Part shown: positions 15,730 to 23,507 of the stretch, piece by piece
Numbering within the stretch: the stretch's first letter is position 1
Layout: the number at the start of each line of letters is the position of its first letter
Assembly: GCF_007176755.1 (NCBI RefSeq)
Contig: NZ_BJTV01000008.1
Coordinates: 1 to 64,000 of the forward strand
Source of the DNA: Streptomyces sp. 1-11
GTDB taxonomy: Bacteria; Actinomycetota; Actinomycetes; Streptomycetales; Streptomycetaceae
DNA length: 64,000 bases
Reading direction: 5' to 3'
The notes under the pieces: generated by a model
Seen by the model: the letters and a program-made list of their open reading frames with translations, nothing else
The model's database searches: none
What the model was told of the DNA's origin: nothing
Program-made: the position numbers and the translations under genes

Positions 15730-15793
15730 GCTACCCCTCTGCCGGCGGCATCCGGATGCGACCGGCTACTCCTCCGCCGACGGCATCCGGATG
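15730..15793. repeat. Tandem duplication of the 3' end of the SpoIIE phosphatase gene
   Basis: Copies at 15730-15758 and 15765-15793 (29 bp, 35-bp period) differ at only 4 positions. The second is the real end of the minus-strand gene (codons for IRMPSAEE and stop). The first would encode RMPPAEG and stop but lies out of frame beyond the real stop. Confidence 0.65.
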
Positions 15794-18162
15794 TCCAGCA
15801 CGCACACGTCGTCCCGCCGCTCGCCGGGCACCATGGCGGCGAGCAGCGCCTCCAGCGACCCGTCCGCGCCGTGCTCGTGCGCGTGCACCGCGTCGGCCAT
15901 GCGGGCCAGGCCGGTGTCGATGCCCTCGCCGGGGCGCTCCACCAGGCCGTCGGTGTACAGCAGCAACCGGTCCCCGGGCTCCAGGCGGAGCTGGGCCGAC
16001 TCGTAGACCGGCTCCGCGGTCGCGCCGAGCAGGATGCCGCGGGGGCGGTCGAGGTAGCGCACCTCGCCGTCGCGCACCAGCAGCGGCGGCGGATGGCCGG
16101 CCTGGGTCCAGGCGAGGACGCGGGCCGTCCGGTCGTAGCGGGCGAGCACCATGGTGGCCGTGGACCGGGCGTCCCGCGTCTGCAGCAGGAGCTGGTTCAG
16201 CCGCGCCAGCGCCCCGGTCAGCGAGGAACCCGTGCTGACCATGCCCTTGGCGGTGAACCGGAGCTGCGCCATGGTGGCCACCGCGCCGACGCCGTGACCG
16301 GCCACGTCGCCCACCACGAACAGCGCGGCGTCGTCGGGGAGTTCTATGGCGCTGAACCAGTCCCCGCCGACGTGCACGCCGGACTGGGCGGGCAGGTAGG
16401 CGACCTCCACGCGCAGCCCGGCCAGCCGCACCGGCTCGCTGGGCAGCGGCAGCAGCGCGTGCTGCAGCCGGGTGGCCAGCGCCCGCTCGGCCTGCAGGAC
16501 CCCGCGCTGCAGCAGCATCTCGCGTTCGCTCTCGGCCAGGGCGAGTTCGGCGCTGCGCTGCGCGGTGAGGTCCTGGACGAAGCCGTGCACCTCGGCGAGG
16601 GCGCCGTCCGGAGCCGTCACCGCCTCGGCGACCATCCGGAGGTGCCGCACCTCCCGCGGGCCCTGGACGCGGAACGGCACGTCGAACCACTTCGCCCGCC
16701 GGGCGAGTTCGGTGACCGCGCGGCGCAGCGCCGGCGCGTCCTCGGGCAGCGCGAGGCCGGGCAGGTCCTCCAGGGCGACCGGTCCGCGCGCGGGGTCGCG
16801 GCCGAGCACCGCGTAGACCTGCGCGGACCAGGTGATCTCCTCGTTGACCAGGTTCCAGTTGGCCCAGCCGAGGTTGCCGAGCCGCTGGACGTCGGCCAGC
16901 CGCTGCTTCTGCAGCTCCGCGGGGTCGTGCCGCAGCCAGGACACCAGGAGTCCGTCGCCGTACGCCGCCGCCCGCACCGAGTAGATGCCGCTCACGGGCA
17001 CCCGGTCGGTGATGTCCTGGTAGGCGAACGGCTCGCTCTCGAACGGCGTCCCGGTGGTGAGCGCGTCCAGGTAGCCCTGCCACAGCGGCTCGCCCGCGAC
17101 GGTCGGATAGCTCTCCAGGATGTGGCTGCCGACCATCTCCCGGCCCGCCCGGCCGAACACGTCGACCGCTTCGGGGGTGGCGGCGTCGATGCGGTAGTCC
17201 TCCACCTCGCCGGAGGCGGCGCGTAGCGGGGTCAGCAGGATCGCCGCCCCGGGCAGGGCGTCGAGCACCGGCTGCACGGTACGGGCGGCGGCGTGGACGA
17301 GGTGTTCCGGCGGGGCGTCGAAGGCGCGCAGCCGGCCCGCGCACAGCCGGGCGACGGCCCGCAGCAGCTCCCGCTCACGGGTGTCGAACGGTCCGTCCTG
17401 CCGGCGCAGCACGCCGAGCGCGGCACCGGACGCGTCCCCGCCCGGCACCGGCAGCCAGGCCCGCGACGGCCAGCGCTCGGGCGGATCGCCGATCAGCAGG
17501 AAGCGCTCCCGGTCCGCGGCCGGGTCCTCGAGCCAGCGCGGCTCGCCGGCCCGCAGGGCGTCGAGCGGGGGGATGCCGGAGAGCGGCGGTACGTGGTGCC
17601 ACTGGGCGGCGAGGGTCGGCTCGATCCCGGCGTGCCCGAGCAGTTCGAGTCCGCCCGCGGGCAGCCGCCCGTAGAGCATGACGGCGTCGGCGCCGGCCTC
17701 GGGCGCCAGGTGCTCCAGCAGGCACGCGGCCAGCTCCTGCGGCGAGCCGACCCGGACCAGGGCCCGGCCCACGCGCCCCAGGACGTCGATCAGGTCGCCG
17801 GTGCCGGCGGCCGGGGGGTCCCAGCGGCCGGCGGCCGGGGGCAGGGCGGGTTCCGCGGCGGCGGCCCGCTTGACCGGCAGCAGGGCGCCGAGGGTGAGCC
17901 AGCACTCCTCCAGGAGCGTGCGGCGCCCGGTCTTGGCGCGCCGCACCAGTTCGTCGTGCGCGGCGTCCGGGGAGCAGCCGGTCGTCGCCATGAGGGCGCC
18001 CGTGGCCCGCTCCAGCAGGGCCGACGTCGCCGCCTGGTCCCGCAGCCGCTCGAGCTGCGCGCGTTGCCGGGCCACGACTCTGGCCAGCGCCGCCACGTCG
18101 GCGCGCGTGCCGGGGTCCGCTGGGGGCACGGGCTCGCTCGTCACGGGTCGAGCATCGCACAT
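15766..18162 (-). CDS. Multi-sensor SpoIIE-type serine phosphatase
   Basis: A roughly 798-aa soluble regulator. Regions in order: a helical ANTAR-like N-terminus (about 15-85), a GAF-like sensor (about 100-280), two PAS-like domains (about 295-400 and 415-530; WANWNLVNEEITWSAQVY), and a C-terminal PP2C/SpoIIE phosphatase (about 560-795). Metal-binding marks are VGGDWF, VVGDVAGHG, YTDGLVE and RRDDVCVLD. Such proteins dephosphorylate anti-anti-sigma factors. The start is uncertain: ATG 18162 is preferred over ATG 18192 (longer) and GTG 18144 because AGGGG lies just upstream. Its 3' end has been tandemly duplicated. Confidence 0.85.
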   Translation of the reverse strand: MCDARPVTSEPVPPADPGTRADVAALARVVARQRAQLERLRDQAATSALLERATGALMATTGCSPDAAHDELVRRAKTGRRTLLEECWLTLGALLPVKRAAAAEPALPPAAGRWDPPAAGTGDLIDVLGRVGRALVRVGSPQELAACLLEHLAPEAGADAVMLYGRLPAGGLELLGHAGIEPTLAAQWHHVPPLSGIPPLDALRAGEPRWLEDPAADRERFLLIGDPPERWPSRAWLPVPGGDASGAALGVLRRQDGPFDTRERELLRAVARLCAGRLRAFDAPPEHLVHAAARTVQPVLDALPGAAILLTPLRAASGEVEDYRIDAATPEAVDVFGRAGREMVGSHILESYPTVAGEPLWQGYLDALTTGTPFESEPFAYQDITDRVPVSGIYSVRAAAYGDGLLVSWLRHDPAELQKQRLADVQRLGNLGWANWNLVNEEITWSAQVYAVLGRDPARGPVALEDLPGLALPEDAPALRRAVTELARRAKWFDVPFRVQGPREVRHLRMVAEAVTAPDGALAEVHGFVQDLTAQRSAELALAESEREMLLQRGVLQAERALATRLQHALLPLPSEPVRLAGLRVEVAYLPAQSGVHVGGDWFSAIELPDDAALFVVGDVAGHGVGAVATMAQLRFTAKGMVSTGSSLTGALARLNQLLLQTRDARSTATMVLARYDRTARVLAWTQAGHPPPLLVRDGEVRYLDRPRGILLGATAEPVYESAQLRLEPGDRLLLYTDGLVERPGEGIDTGLARMADAVHAHEHGADGSLEALLAAMVPGERRDDVCVLDIRMPSAEE

Positions 18163-18276
18163 CCGGGCCCCTGGATCACTCGTCTGCCGCATCGGCCTCT
18201 CCGGCTCGCGGAGGCTGTGCGCACCGGCCGTGGAAGGGCGGCCCTTGGCCAGGGGCGGAGTGCCCGGCCGTCGCGT

Positions 18277-18651
18277 TCAGCGTCCGGCGCCGCGTCCGGC
18301 CAGTGCCTCGCTGACCGCGCGGACACTGCGCGCGATGTGCTGGAGCTGCATGACCTCGGCGGCGTACAGCTTGATCGTGTGTTCGATGACCGACTCCGGC
18401 AGTCCGAGCACGGGCAGTTCGGACCGGGCCGTCTGCAGCGCGGTCCGCGCCACCCGGATCTCCTGCCCGACCTGGATCTGAGCGTGCCGCGCGAGCAGGA
18501 CGGGATGCCGGATCATCGCCGGGTAGCTGCCGTAGCGCGCCGGGACCAGTTCGCGCAGCCACTTGGCCGCCGAGCGTTCCCAGTCGTAGGTGCCCGGTGT
18601 CTTGACCTGACAGGGCCAGTCGGGACTGATGCGCGTGGTGGTCAGGGGCAT
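18277..18651 (-). CDS. Uncharacterised 124-aa helical protein
   Basis: A 124-aa soluble protein, not recognised. It begins MPLTTTRISPDWPC and is largely alpha-helical, with a middle section HPVLLARHAQIQVGQEIRVARTALQTARSEL and a C-terminal amphipathic stretch KLYAAEVMQLQHIARSVRAVSEAL. There is no signal peptide or metal site. The start has GGAAGCGAAG about 8 nt upstream. The gene precedes the SpoIIE phosphatase in the same direction with a 114-bp gap, so they may share a message. Real by codon bias and ribosome binding site; role unknown. Confidence 0.65.
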   Translation of the reverse strand: MPLTTTRISPDWPCQVKTPGTYDWERSAAKWLRELVPARYGSYPAMIRHPVLLARHAQIQVGQEIRVARTALQTARSELPVLGLPESVIEHTIKLYAAEVMQLQHIARSVRAVSEALAGRGAGR

Positions 18652-18711
18652 GGGTCTTCGCTTCCGGTGTGCGGCTCGTGCGGGTGGTCCGCCGGTCGGG
18701 GCGGCCCCGGC

Positions 18712-18864
18712 CTAGGGGATGACCGGGGCCGCCACGGGCGCGCCGCCGGGGCGGTGCGCCACCGGACGTCCCTGGCGCCGCCGTGGGTAGGGAACGGCGG
18801 CTCGGGGCGTCCGAGCGGGAGCCCCGGACGAGGACCGGCGCGTCGTGCGGGCTTGGCTGCGCAT
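18712..18864 (-). CDS. Possible 50-aa basic protein
   Basis: A short frame encoding a very basic 50-residue protein (MRSQARTTRRSSSGAPAR..., ending VAAPVIP). Support comes from GAGAAGGA about 11 nt before the ATG and from an AT-rich promoter-like island about 90-115 bp upstream on the same strand. Against it are low-complexity composition and short length. A longer in-frame version starting at 18999 would begin inside the promoter island, so 18864 is the better start. It could instead be a leader transcript. Confidence 0.35.
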   Translation of the reverse strand: MRSQARTTRRSSSGAPARTPRAAVPYPRRRQGRPVAHRPGGAPVAAPVIP

Positions 18865-18951
18865 GCGGTACGTCGTCCTTCTCGGGGCGGTTCGCGGGGC
18901 GGGCCCGCGGAGGCGGACCTCCCCGGAGCGGGCCGGGTGCGATCCGTGAGC

Positions 18952-18999
18952 AGTATTTATATATGCCATCGGCTTGGCAAGACGTATGAAAACATTCAT
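18952..18999 (-). promoter_or_regulatory. AT-rich promoter island with two small palindromes
   Basis: On the minus strand TTGCCA (18980-18975) is followed by an AT-rich run TATATAAATACT (about 18963-18952) giving -10 options at 15-17 nt spacing. TGCCA/TGGCA arms (18964-18968, 18975-18979) overlap the -35. ATGAA/TTCAT arms (18986-18990, 18995-18999) lie just upstream. The local AT content is far above the surroundings. The neighbouring RpiR regulator is a candidate binder. Confidence 0.5.
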
Positions 19000-19100
19000 G
19001 CGCGGTATGGGCTGAATGATCCCCGTACGGCGAAAGATTTGCGTGCCGGTGGCCCGCGGCGGGGAAGATCTGGCCCGGACCGGGCCGCCCGGCGGAAGGA

Positions 19101-20048
19101 TCAGTCCCGGAGGAAGAAGTGGTGCTGGTCCGCGCCCTGTTCGTACTTCTCCAGACGCGCCTGGGTGCGCTCGGGGTCGGCGTCGGTCATGGCCTGCAGG
19201 ATCGCCGAGGCCAGCACACCGGGCGCGGCGTAGGAGTCGAACACCAGCCGGGAACCGGTGCCGGTGGCGAAGACGGTGTCGGCCTCCTCGGCCAGCGGGC
19301 CGAGCGCCAGGTCGGTGATCAGGGCGACCTTCAGCCCCGCCTCCCTGGCCACCCGCAGCGCGGTGAGCGTCTCCTTCGCGTGCCGTGGCATGGAGAACGC
19401 CAGCATCCAGGTACCGCCCGCCTCACGGGCCTGCAGCAGGGTGTCGTAGGCCACGCTGCCCCCGCGCGTCACCAGCCGCACGTCGGGATGGATGCGGCGG
19501 GCGGCATAGCCGAAGTACTCCGCCAGCGACACCGAGATGCGCAGGCCCAGAACGGTCAGCGGGGTGGAGCGGGACAGCTCCCGGCCGACCCGGATCACCC
19601 GGTCGGGGTCGGCGACGTCGCGACGCAGGTTCTCCAGGTTCTGGATCTCGGCGTCCACCGCGGCCTGCAGCTCGTTCGCCCGGTTCTCCTCGCCGGGCCC
19701 GCCGGCCAGGGCGCTCAGCGCGATCGACTGGAGCTTCTCCCGCAGCGCCGGGTAGCCGCTGAAACCGACGGCGGCCGCGAAGCGGGTGACGGAGGGCTGG
19801 CTGACGCCGACGCGGTCCGCCAGCTCGGTGATCGACAGGAAGGCGGCCTCGGTGATGTGCTCGATCAGGTACTGGGCGACCCGGCGCTGCCCCGGCGACA
19901 GTTGCGGGCCGTCGAAGAGCTCCCTGAGCTGGGAGGTCGGAGCCGCCTCGGCCTCCGGCACCGCCTTGCCCGAGGTGATCGCTGATGCCTGGGCGCGTGC
20001 CTGCTGCGGCGAGGGCACCGGTCCGCCTCCATTGTCTCCCACGACCAC
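19101..20048 (-). CDS. MurR/RpiR-family transcriptional regulator
   Basis: A 315-aa regulator. An N-terminal HTH_6 domain (about 45-115; LSPGQRRVAQYLIEHITEAAFLSITELADRVGVSQPSVTRFAAAVGFSGYPALREKL) is followed by a SIS sugar-phosphate-binding domain (about 150-290; LTVLGLRISVSLAEYF, SFSMPRHAKETLTALRVAREAGLKVALITD). RpiR proteins sense sugar phosphates. I take the GTG at 20048; no strong ribosome binding site is visible and the first 35 residues are low complexity, so a shorter start is possible. An AT-rich island with palindromes lies just downstream. Confidence 0.87.
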   Translation of the reverse strand: MVVGDNGGGPVPSPQQARAQASAITSGKAVPEAEAAPTSQLRELFDGPQLSPGQRRVAQYLIEHITEAAFLSITELADRVGVSQPSVTRFAAAVGFSGYPALREKLQSIALSALAGGPGEENRANELQAAVDAEIQNLENLRRDVADPDRVIRVGRELSRSTPLTVLGLRISVSLAEYFGYAARRIHPDVRLVTRGGSVAYDTLLQAREAGGTWMLAFSMPRHAKETLTALRVAREAGLKVALITDLALGPLAEEADTVFATGTGSRLVFDSYAAPGVLASAILQAMTDADPERTQARLEKYEQGADQHHFFLRD

Positions 20049-20099
20049 TCAACATAGCTCACCGGCCTTCATGAGCAGGGGGTTTACCGGGCTGCGGAC

Positions 20100-21881
20100 T
20101 CACCGCCGGTACAGGGTGATGGAGTGCCCGACCTCGCCGACCGGACGGCTGGAGCCGATCAGTTCCGCCAGCCCGCCGCGCGCCTTCGCGGCCGCGGAGT
20201 CGGACACGGCCAGCAGCCCGTGCACCCGCTCCGGCGCCACCGCGCGCGGATCGCGGGCGGTGATCCCGTAGTACGACGGCACCCCGCTGCCCTTGTAGAC
20301 CAGCCACATCCGCTCGCCCGGGTACCGCTGCCGCAGCCGGGCGGCGAGCCGGCCCAGGTCCTGGCCCCAGTCCACGTTGGAGTCGTGCAGCAGCCGGTGG
20401 GTGCGGGCGGGACCGCCGAACGCCTCGTTGGCGTACGGCAGGTAGTACGGGAAGGTGCGCAGCGAACTCACCGCCACCAGCAGCACCAGCAGCCCCACCG
20501 GGGCACCGGTCCGCCGCCGGCGCACCGCGAGCACGCACGCTCCGGCCACCGCGAGGAACACCGGCACGAACACCGCGTACCGGGTGCCGAGGTCGCGGGA
20601 GCCGGTCATCGCCGCCGCCAGCAGCACGGCGGGCGGCAGGAGCAGGTACGGCGCCACCGGCCGCAGTCGCCGCACCGCCACGGCCAGGACGGCGCCCGCC
20701 GCGCCCAGCGCCAGCAGCCCGAGCGGCGTCTTCACCAGCAGCGCGGCCGGCAGGTAGTACCAGCGCGAGCCCGTGTAGACGTGCCCGAAGAGGTAGCCCT
20801 GCCAGTGCTGGTTCTCCAGGCCGAACTGCAGCCGCATCCCGGCCCGGTACGCGGGCGGCAGCGGCAGCAGGTCCGTGAGGAGCCCGCGCAGGCCGTGCAC
20901 GGCCGGCACCGGCTCGGTCGGGTCGAACCGCAGCCGCGGATCGACCGCCAGATAGCTCGCCCAGACCACTGCCACCGCCGCCACCGCCACGGCCGTGGCC
21001 GCCCCGGCCGACCGGAGCGCCCGCCCGCCGCGGCCCGCACCCCACACCGACACCACCGCCAGCAGCATCACGACCGGTACGGCCGGCAACGTGCTCATCC
21101 TGGTCGCCACCGCCGCCCCGAGCGCCACGCCGGACAACGGCAGGCAGAGCAGGGGCCGGCGCCGCGCCCGCCACACCAGCCACGCCGACGCCAGCACGAA
21201 ACCCGCCGCCGGCACGTCGAGGGTGGCCAGCGAGCCGTGCGCGATCACATCGGGGGAGAAGGAGTACAGCGCGAGCCCGGCCAGCCCGCCCGCCGTGCCC
21301 GCCACGTCCCGTGCGAACGCGAACACCACCAGACCGGACAGCAGGGTCAGCGCGATCACCGGGAGCCGGGCCCACAGCATCAGCCGCCAGGGGTCGTTGC
21401 CCGACTCGTACAGCAGGTGCCGGCCCACCTCGCCCTGGTCGCCGGCGAAGGCCGGGTCGTAGCGCGGATCCGCGACCGCCACCCCGGCCGCGATCAGCAG
21501 CTTGCCGAGCGGCGGATGCTCGGGGTTGTAACGCACCCGGTGCTCGCGCAGGTAGTCGGTGGCCGTGGCCACGTACACGGGCTCGTCGATGGTGGGCGTC
21601 TGCTGGACGGCAGCCGTGACCATCGCGGCCGCCATCTGGCCCAGCAGCAGCGCCACCAGCAGCGGCACCGGCCACCTCCGGTACCGCGACAGCCGGGCGA
21701 GCCGGCCCGGCCACATCCGGACCCACGCCGGACCGCGGTCACCGGCCGCCTCCGGCACCAGGACCGCATCGGCCGCGCGGCTTCCCGGCACGGGGGCCTT
21801 ATCGGGCGTGGGGCCCGTGCGGCTGCCCGGCGTGGCGGTCGTCCCGCCCGCGTCGGCCCCGTGCTGTTCGCGCGCCGTCAT
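20100..21881 (-). CDS. GT39-like membrane mannosyl/glycosyltransferase
   Basis: A 593-aa polytopic membrane protein of the GT-C fold. The first luminal loop carries the catalytic-type acidic pair D99-E100 in TPTIDEPVYVATATDYL, followed by YNPEHPPLGKLL, the hallmark of dolichyl/polyprenyl-phosphate mannosyltransferases (PMT/ArnT-like). Around ten hydrophobic helices follow. A C-terminal loop with LLHDSNVDWGQDLGRLAARL resembles other actinobacterial GT39-like proteins. It would transfer a sugar from a polyprenyl-phosphate donor on the outer face of the membrane. The acceptor is unknown. Confidence 0.82.
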   Translation of the reverse strand: MTAREQHGADAGGTTATPGSRTGPTPDKAPVPGSRAADAVLVPEAAGDRGPAWVRMWPGRLARLSRYRRWPVPLLVALLLGQMAAAMVTAAVQQTPTIDEPVYVATATDYLREHRVRYNPEHPPLGKLLIAAGVAVADPRYDPAFAGDQGEVGRHLLYESGNDPWRLMLWARLPVIALTLLSGLVVFAFARDVAGTAGGLAGLALYSFSPDVIAHGSLATLDVPAAGFVLASAWLVWRARRRPLLCLPLSGVALGAAVATRMSTLPAVPVVMLLAVVSVWGAGRGGRALRSAGAATAVAVAAVAVVWASYLAVDPRLRFDPTEPVPAVHGLRGLLTDLLPLPPAYRAGMRLQFGLENQHWQGYLFGHVYTGSRWYYLPAALLVKTPLGLLALGAAGAVLAVAVRRLRPVAPYLLLPPAVLLAAAMTGSRDLGTRYAVFVPVFLAVAGACVLAVRRRRTGAPVGLLVLLVAVSSLRTFPYYLPYANEAFGGPARTHRLLHDSNVDWGQDLGRLAARLRQRYPGERMWLVYKGSGVPSYYGITARDPRAVAPERVHGLLAVSDSAAAKARGGLAELIGSSRPVGEVGHSITLYRR

Positions 21882-21998
21882 CCGTACCGCTCCCGCCGCC
21901 GGGGCGCCGCCGCTGCCCGGGTCGCACCGGCCGGTCCTCCGCCCCGCACACGGGTACGGCCGGCGGCCCGGAGCGGTTCAACCCCGGCGTCGCGCCGC

Positions 21999-22646
21999 CT
22001 ACGGCGTGGGCAGCGCACCGGCCGGCACCACCAGGTCCGCCCGGTCCCGCGTCGTCGCGATCAGGTCGGCGTTGCGCTGGTCCGTGCCGCGCACCCAGGC
22101 CTCCGCCGCCGCGCGCTCCTTGCCGAACTCCACGTGCCGGTCAACGAGCCGCCGGATCCGCTCCTCCTCGTCGATCTCGCAGAACCACACCTCGTCCAGG
22201 CACGCCCGCACCCGGCCCCACGAACCCTCGCGCAGCAGCAGGTAGTTGCCCTCGGTCACCACCAGCCGCGCGGTCGGCGGCACCGGGATCGAGCCCGCGA
22301 GCGGCTGCTCCAGCACCCGCTCGAAGCCGGGCGCGTACACCACCTCGCCGGTCTCCTCGCGCAGCCGCCGCAGCAGGGCCGCGTACCCGGCCGCGTCGAA
22401 CGTGTCCGGTGCGCCCTTGCGGTCTCGGCGGCCCAGCCGGTCGAGTTCGGCGTCGGCCAGGTGGAAGCCGTCCATCGGCACGTGCGCCACCCAGGGCGGC
22501 CCGCCGGAGTTCAGGGCCCGTACCAGATGTTCGGCCAGGGTCGTCTTGCCGGCGCCCGGACCGCCCGTGACACCGAGCAGGGCGCGCCGCCCGTGGCCGG
22601 CGAGGGCGCGGGCACGGACGAGGAGGTCGTCGAAGGTCAGCGGCAC
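21999..22646 (-). CDS. Nucleoside/nucleotide kinase family protein (uridine kinase-like P-loop)
   Basis: A 215-aa P-loop kinase. It shows Walker A GVTGGPGAGKTTLAEHL (about 21-37), substrate loop HVPMDGFHLADAELDRLGRRDRKGAPDTFDAAGY, Walker-B-like RLVVTEGNYLLL, and the lid region VDRHVEFGKERAAAEAWVRGTDQRNADLI. This is the pantothenate/uridine-kinase-like group often found beside sugar utilisation genes. The start is the GTG at 22646. It diverges from the HAD/GH65 operon, suggesting that it phosphorylates a sugar or nucleoside in the same pathway (inference). Confidence 0.82.
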   Translation of the reverse strand: MPLTFDDLLVRARALAGHGRRALLGVTGGPGAGKTTLAEHLVRALNSGGPPWVAHVPMDGFHLADAELDRLGRRDRKGAPDTFDAAGYAALLRRLREETGEVVYAPGFERVLEQPLAGSIPVPPTARLVVTEGNYLLLREGSWGRVRACLDEVWFCEIDEEERIRRLVDRHVEFGKERAAAEAWVRGTDQRNADLIATTRDRADLVVPAGALPTP

Positions 22647-22759
22647 ACCGGAGAGTCTGTCACCCGCGGTCCGGCCGGGTGGGACCGCGGTGTGCGGGCG
22701 CACTTCCTTCGGCCGTGTGGTCCGCGACACCCACTGGACCGCGCCCGACGGGGAACAGT

Positions 22760-22776
22760 GCTGAGTATGACTCAGC
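22760..22776 (+). promoter_or_regulatory. Hairpin holding the HAD start codon in its loop
   Basis: GCTGAGT (22760-22766) and ACTCAGC (22770-22776) form a perfect 7-bp stem whose 3-nt loop is exactly the ATG start codon. GGGGAA about 12 nt upstream is the likely ribosome binding site and remains outside the stem. Confidence 0.5.
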
Positions 22777-23507
22777 TCGGTCTGCCCGATTCCATCCAGG
22801 CCTGCCTCTTCGACCTCGACGGGGTCGTCACCAGGACGGCCGTCGTGCACGCGGCCGCCTGGAAGGAGACCTTCGACGCCTTCCTCAGTTCCTACGAGGG
22901 CGAGCGGGGAAGGCCGTTCGACGAGGTCGCCGACTACGACGAGTACGTCGACGGACGCCCGCGCGCCGACGGGGTCCGCGCCTTCCTCGAATCGCGTGGC
23001 ATCCACCTGCCCGAGGGCGGTCCCGACGACCCGCCGGACGCCTCCACCGTGCACGGCCTCGGCAACCGCAAGAACGTGCTGCTGCTGGAGAAGATCCGCA
23101 CCGGCGGCGTGGAGGCCTACGAGGGCACCCTGCGCTACCTGGAGGCGGTGCGCGCCGCCGGACTGCGCACCGCGATCGTCTCCTCCAGCGCCAACTGCCG
23201 TGACGTACTGCGGTCCGTCGGCGCCGAGCACTTCTTCGACGTGCGCATCGACGGCGTCGTCGCCGCCGAGCGGAGCCTGCCGGGCAAGCCCCGCCCCGAC
23301 ACCTTCCTCGCCGCCGCCCGCGACCTGGGCGTCGAGGCGGACCGGGCGGCCGTCTTCGAGGACGCGCTGGCCGGCATGGACGCGGGCCGGGCGGGCGGCT
23401 TCGGATACGTCGTCGGCGTCGACCGGACCGGACAGGGCGAGGCGCTGTACGCGCACGGCGCGAGCGTCGTCGTCAAGGACCTCGCCGAGCTGGGAGGCAA
23501 GCGGTGA
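22767..23507 (+). CDS. HAD-family hydrolase, beta-phosphoglucomutase-like
   Basis: A 246-aa HAD protein of the beta-phosphoglucomutase subgroup. Motif I is CLFDLDGVVT with D16 (nucleophile) and D18 (acid/base). The cap domain spans about 25-110, motif II is AIVSSS, motif III is the lysine in LPGKPRPDTF, and motif IV is AAVFEDALAGMDAG. It would convert the beta-glucose-1-phosphate released by the next gene's phosphorylase into glucose-6-phosphate. It overlaps the GH65 gene by 4 bp (GTGA). The start codon sits in a hairpin loop. Confidence 0.9.
   Translation: MTQLGLPDSIQACLFDLDGVVTRTAVVHAAAWKETFDAFLSSYEGERGRPFDEVADYDEYVDGRPRADGVRAFLESRGIHLPEGGPDDPPDASTVHGLGNRKNVLLLEKIRTGGVEAYEGTLRYLEAVRAAGLRTAIVSSSANCRDVLRSVGAEHFFDVRIDGVVAAERSLPGKPRPDTFLAAARDLGVEADRAAVFEDALAGMDAGRAGGFGYVVGVDRTGQGEALYAHGASVVVKDLAELGGKR

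Noticed and set aside
20124-23507. A very long open frame on the plus strand across the glycosyltransferase, kinase and HAD genes
   Set aside because: It is rich in H, R, Q, P and G with no domain logic and runs antisense to genes with clear motifs; only its last 247 codons are the real HAD gene. Such frames are expected from high third-position GC.
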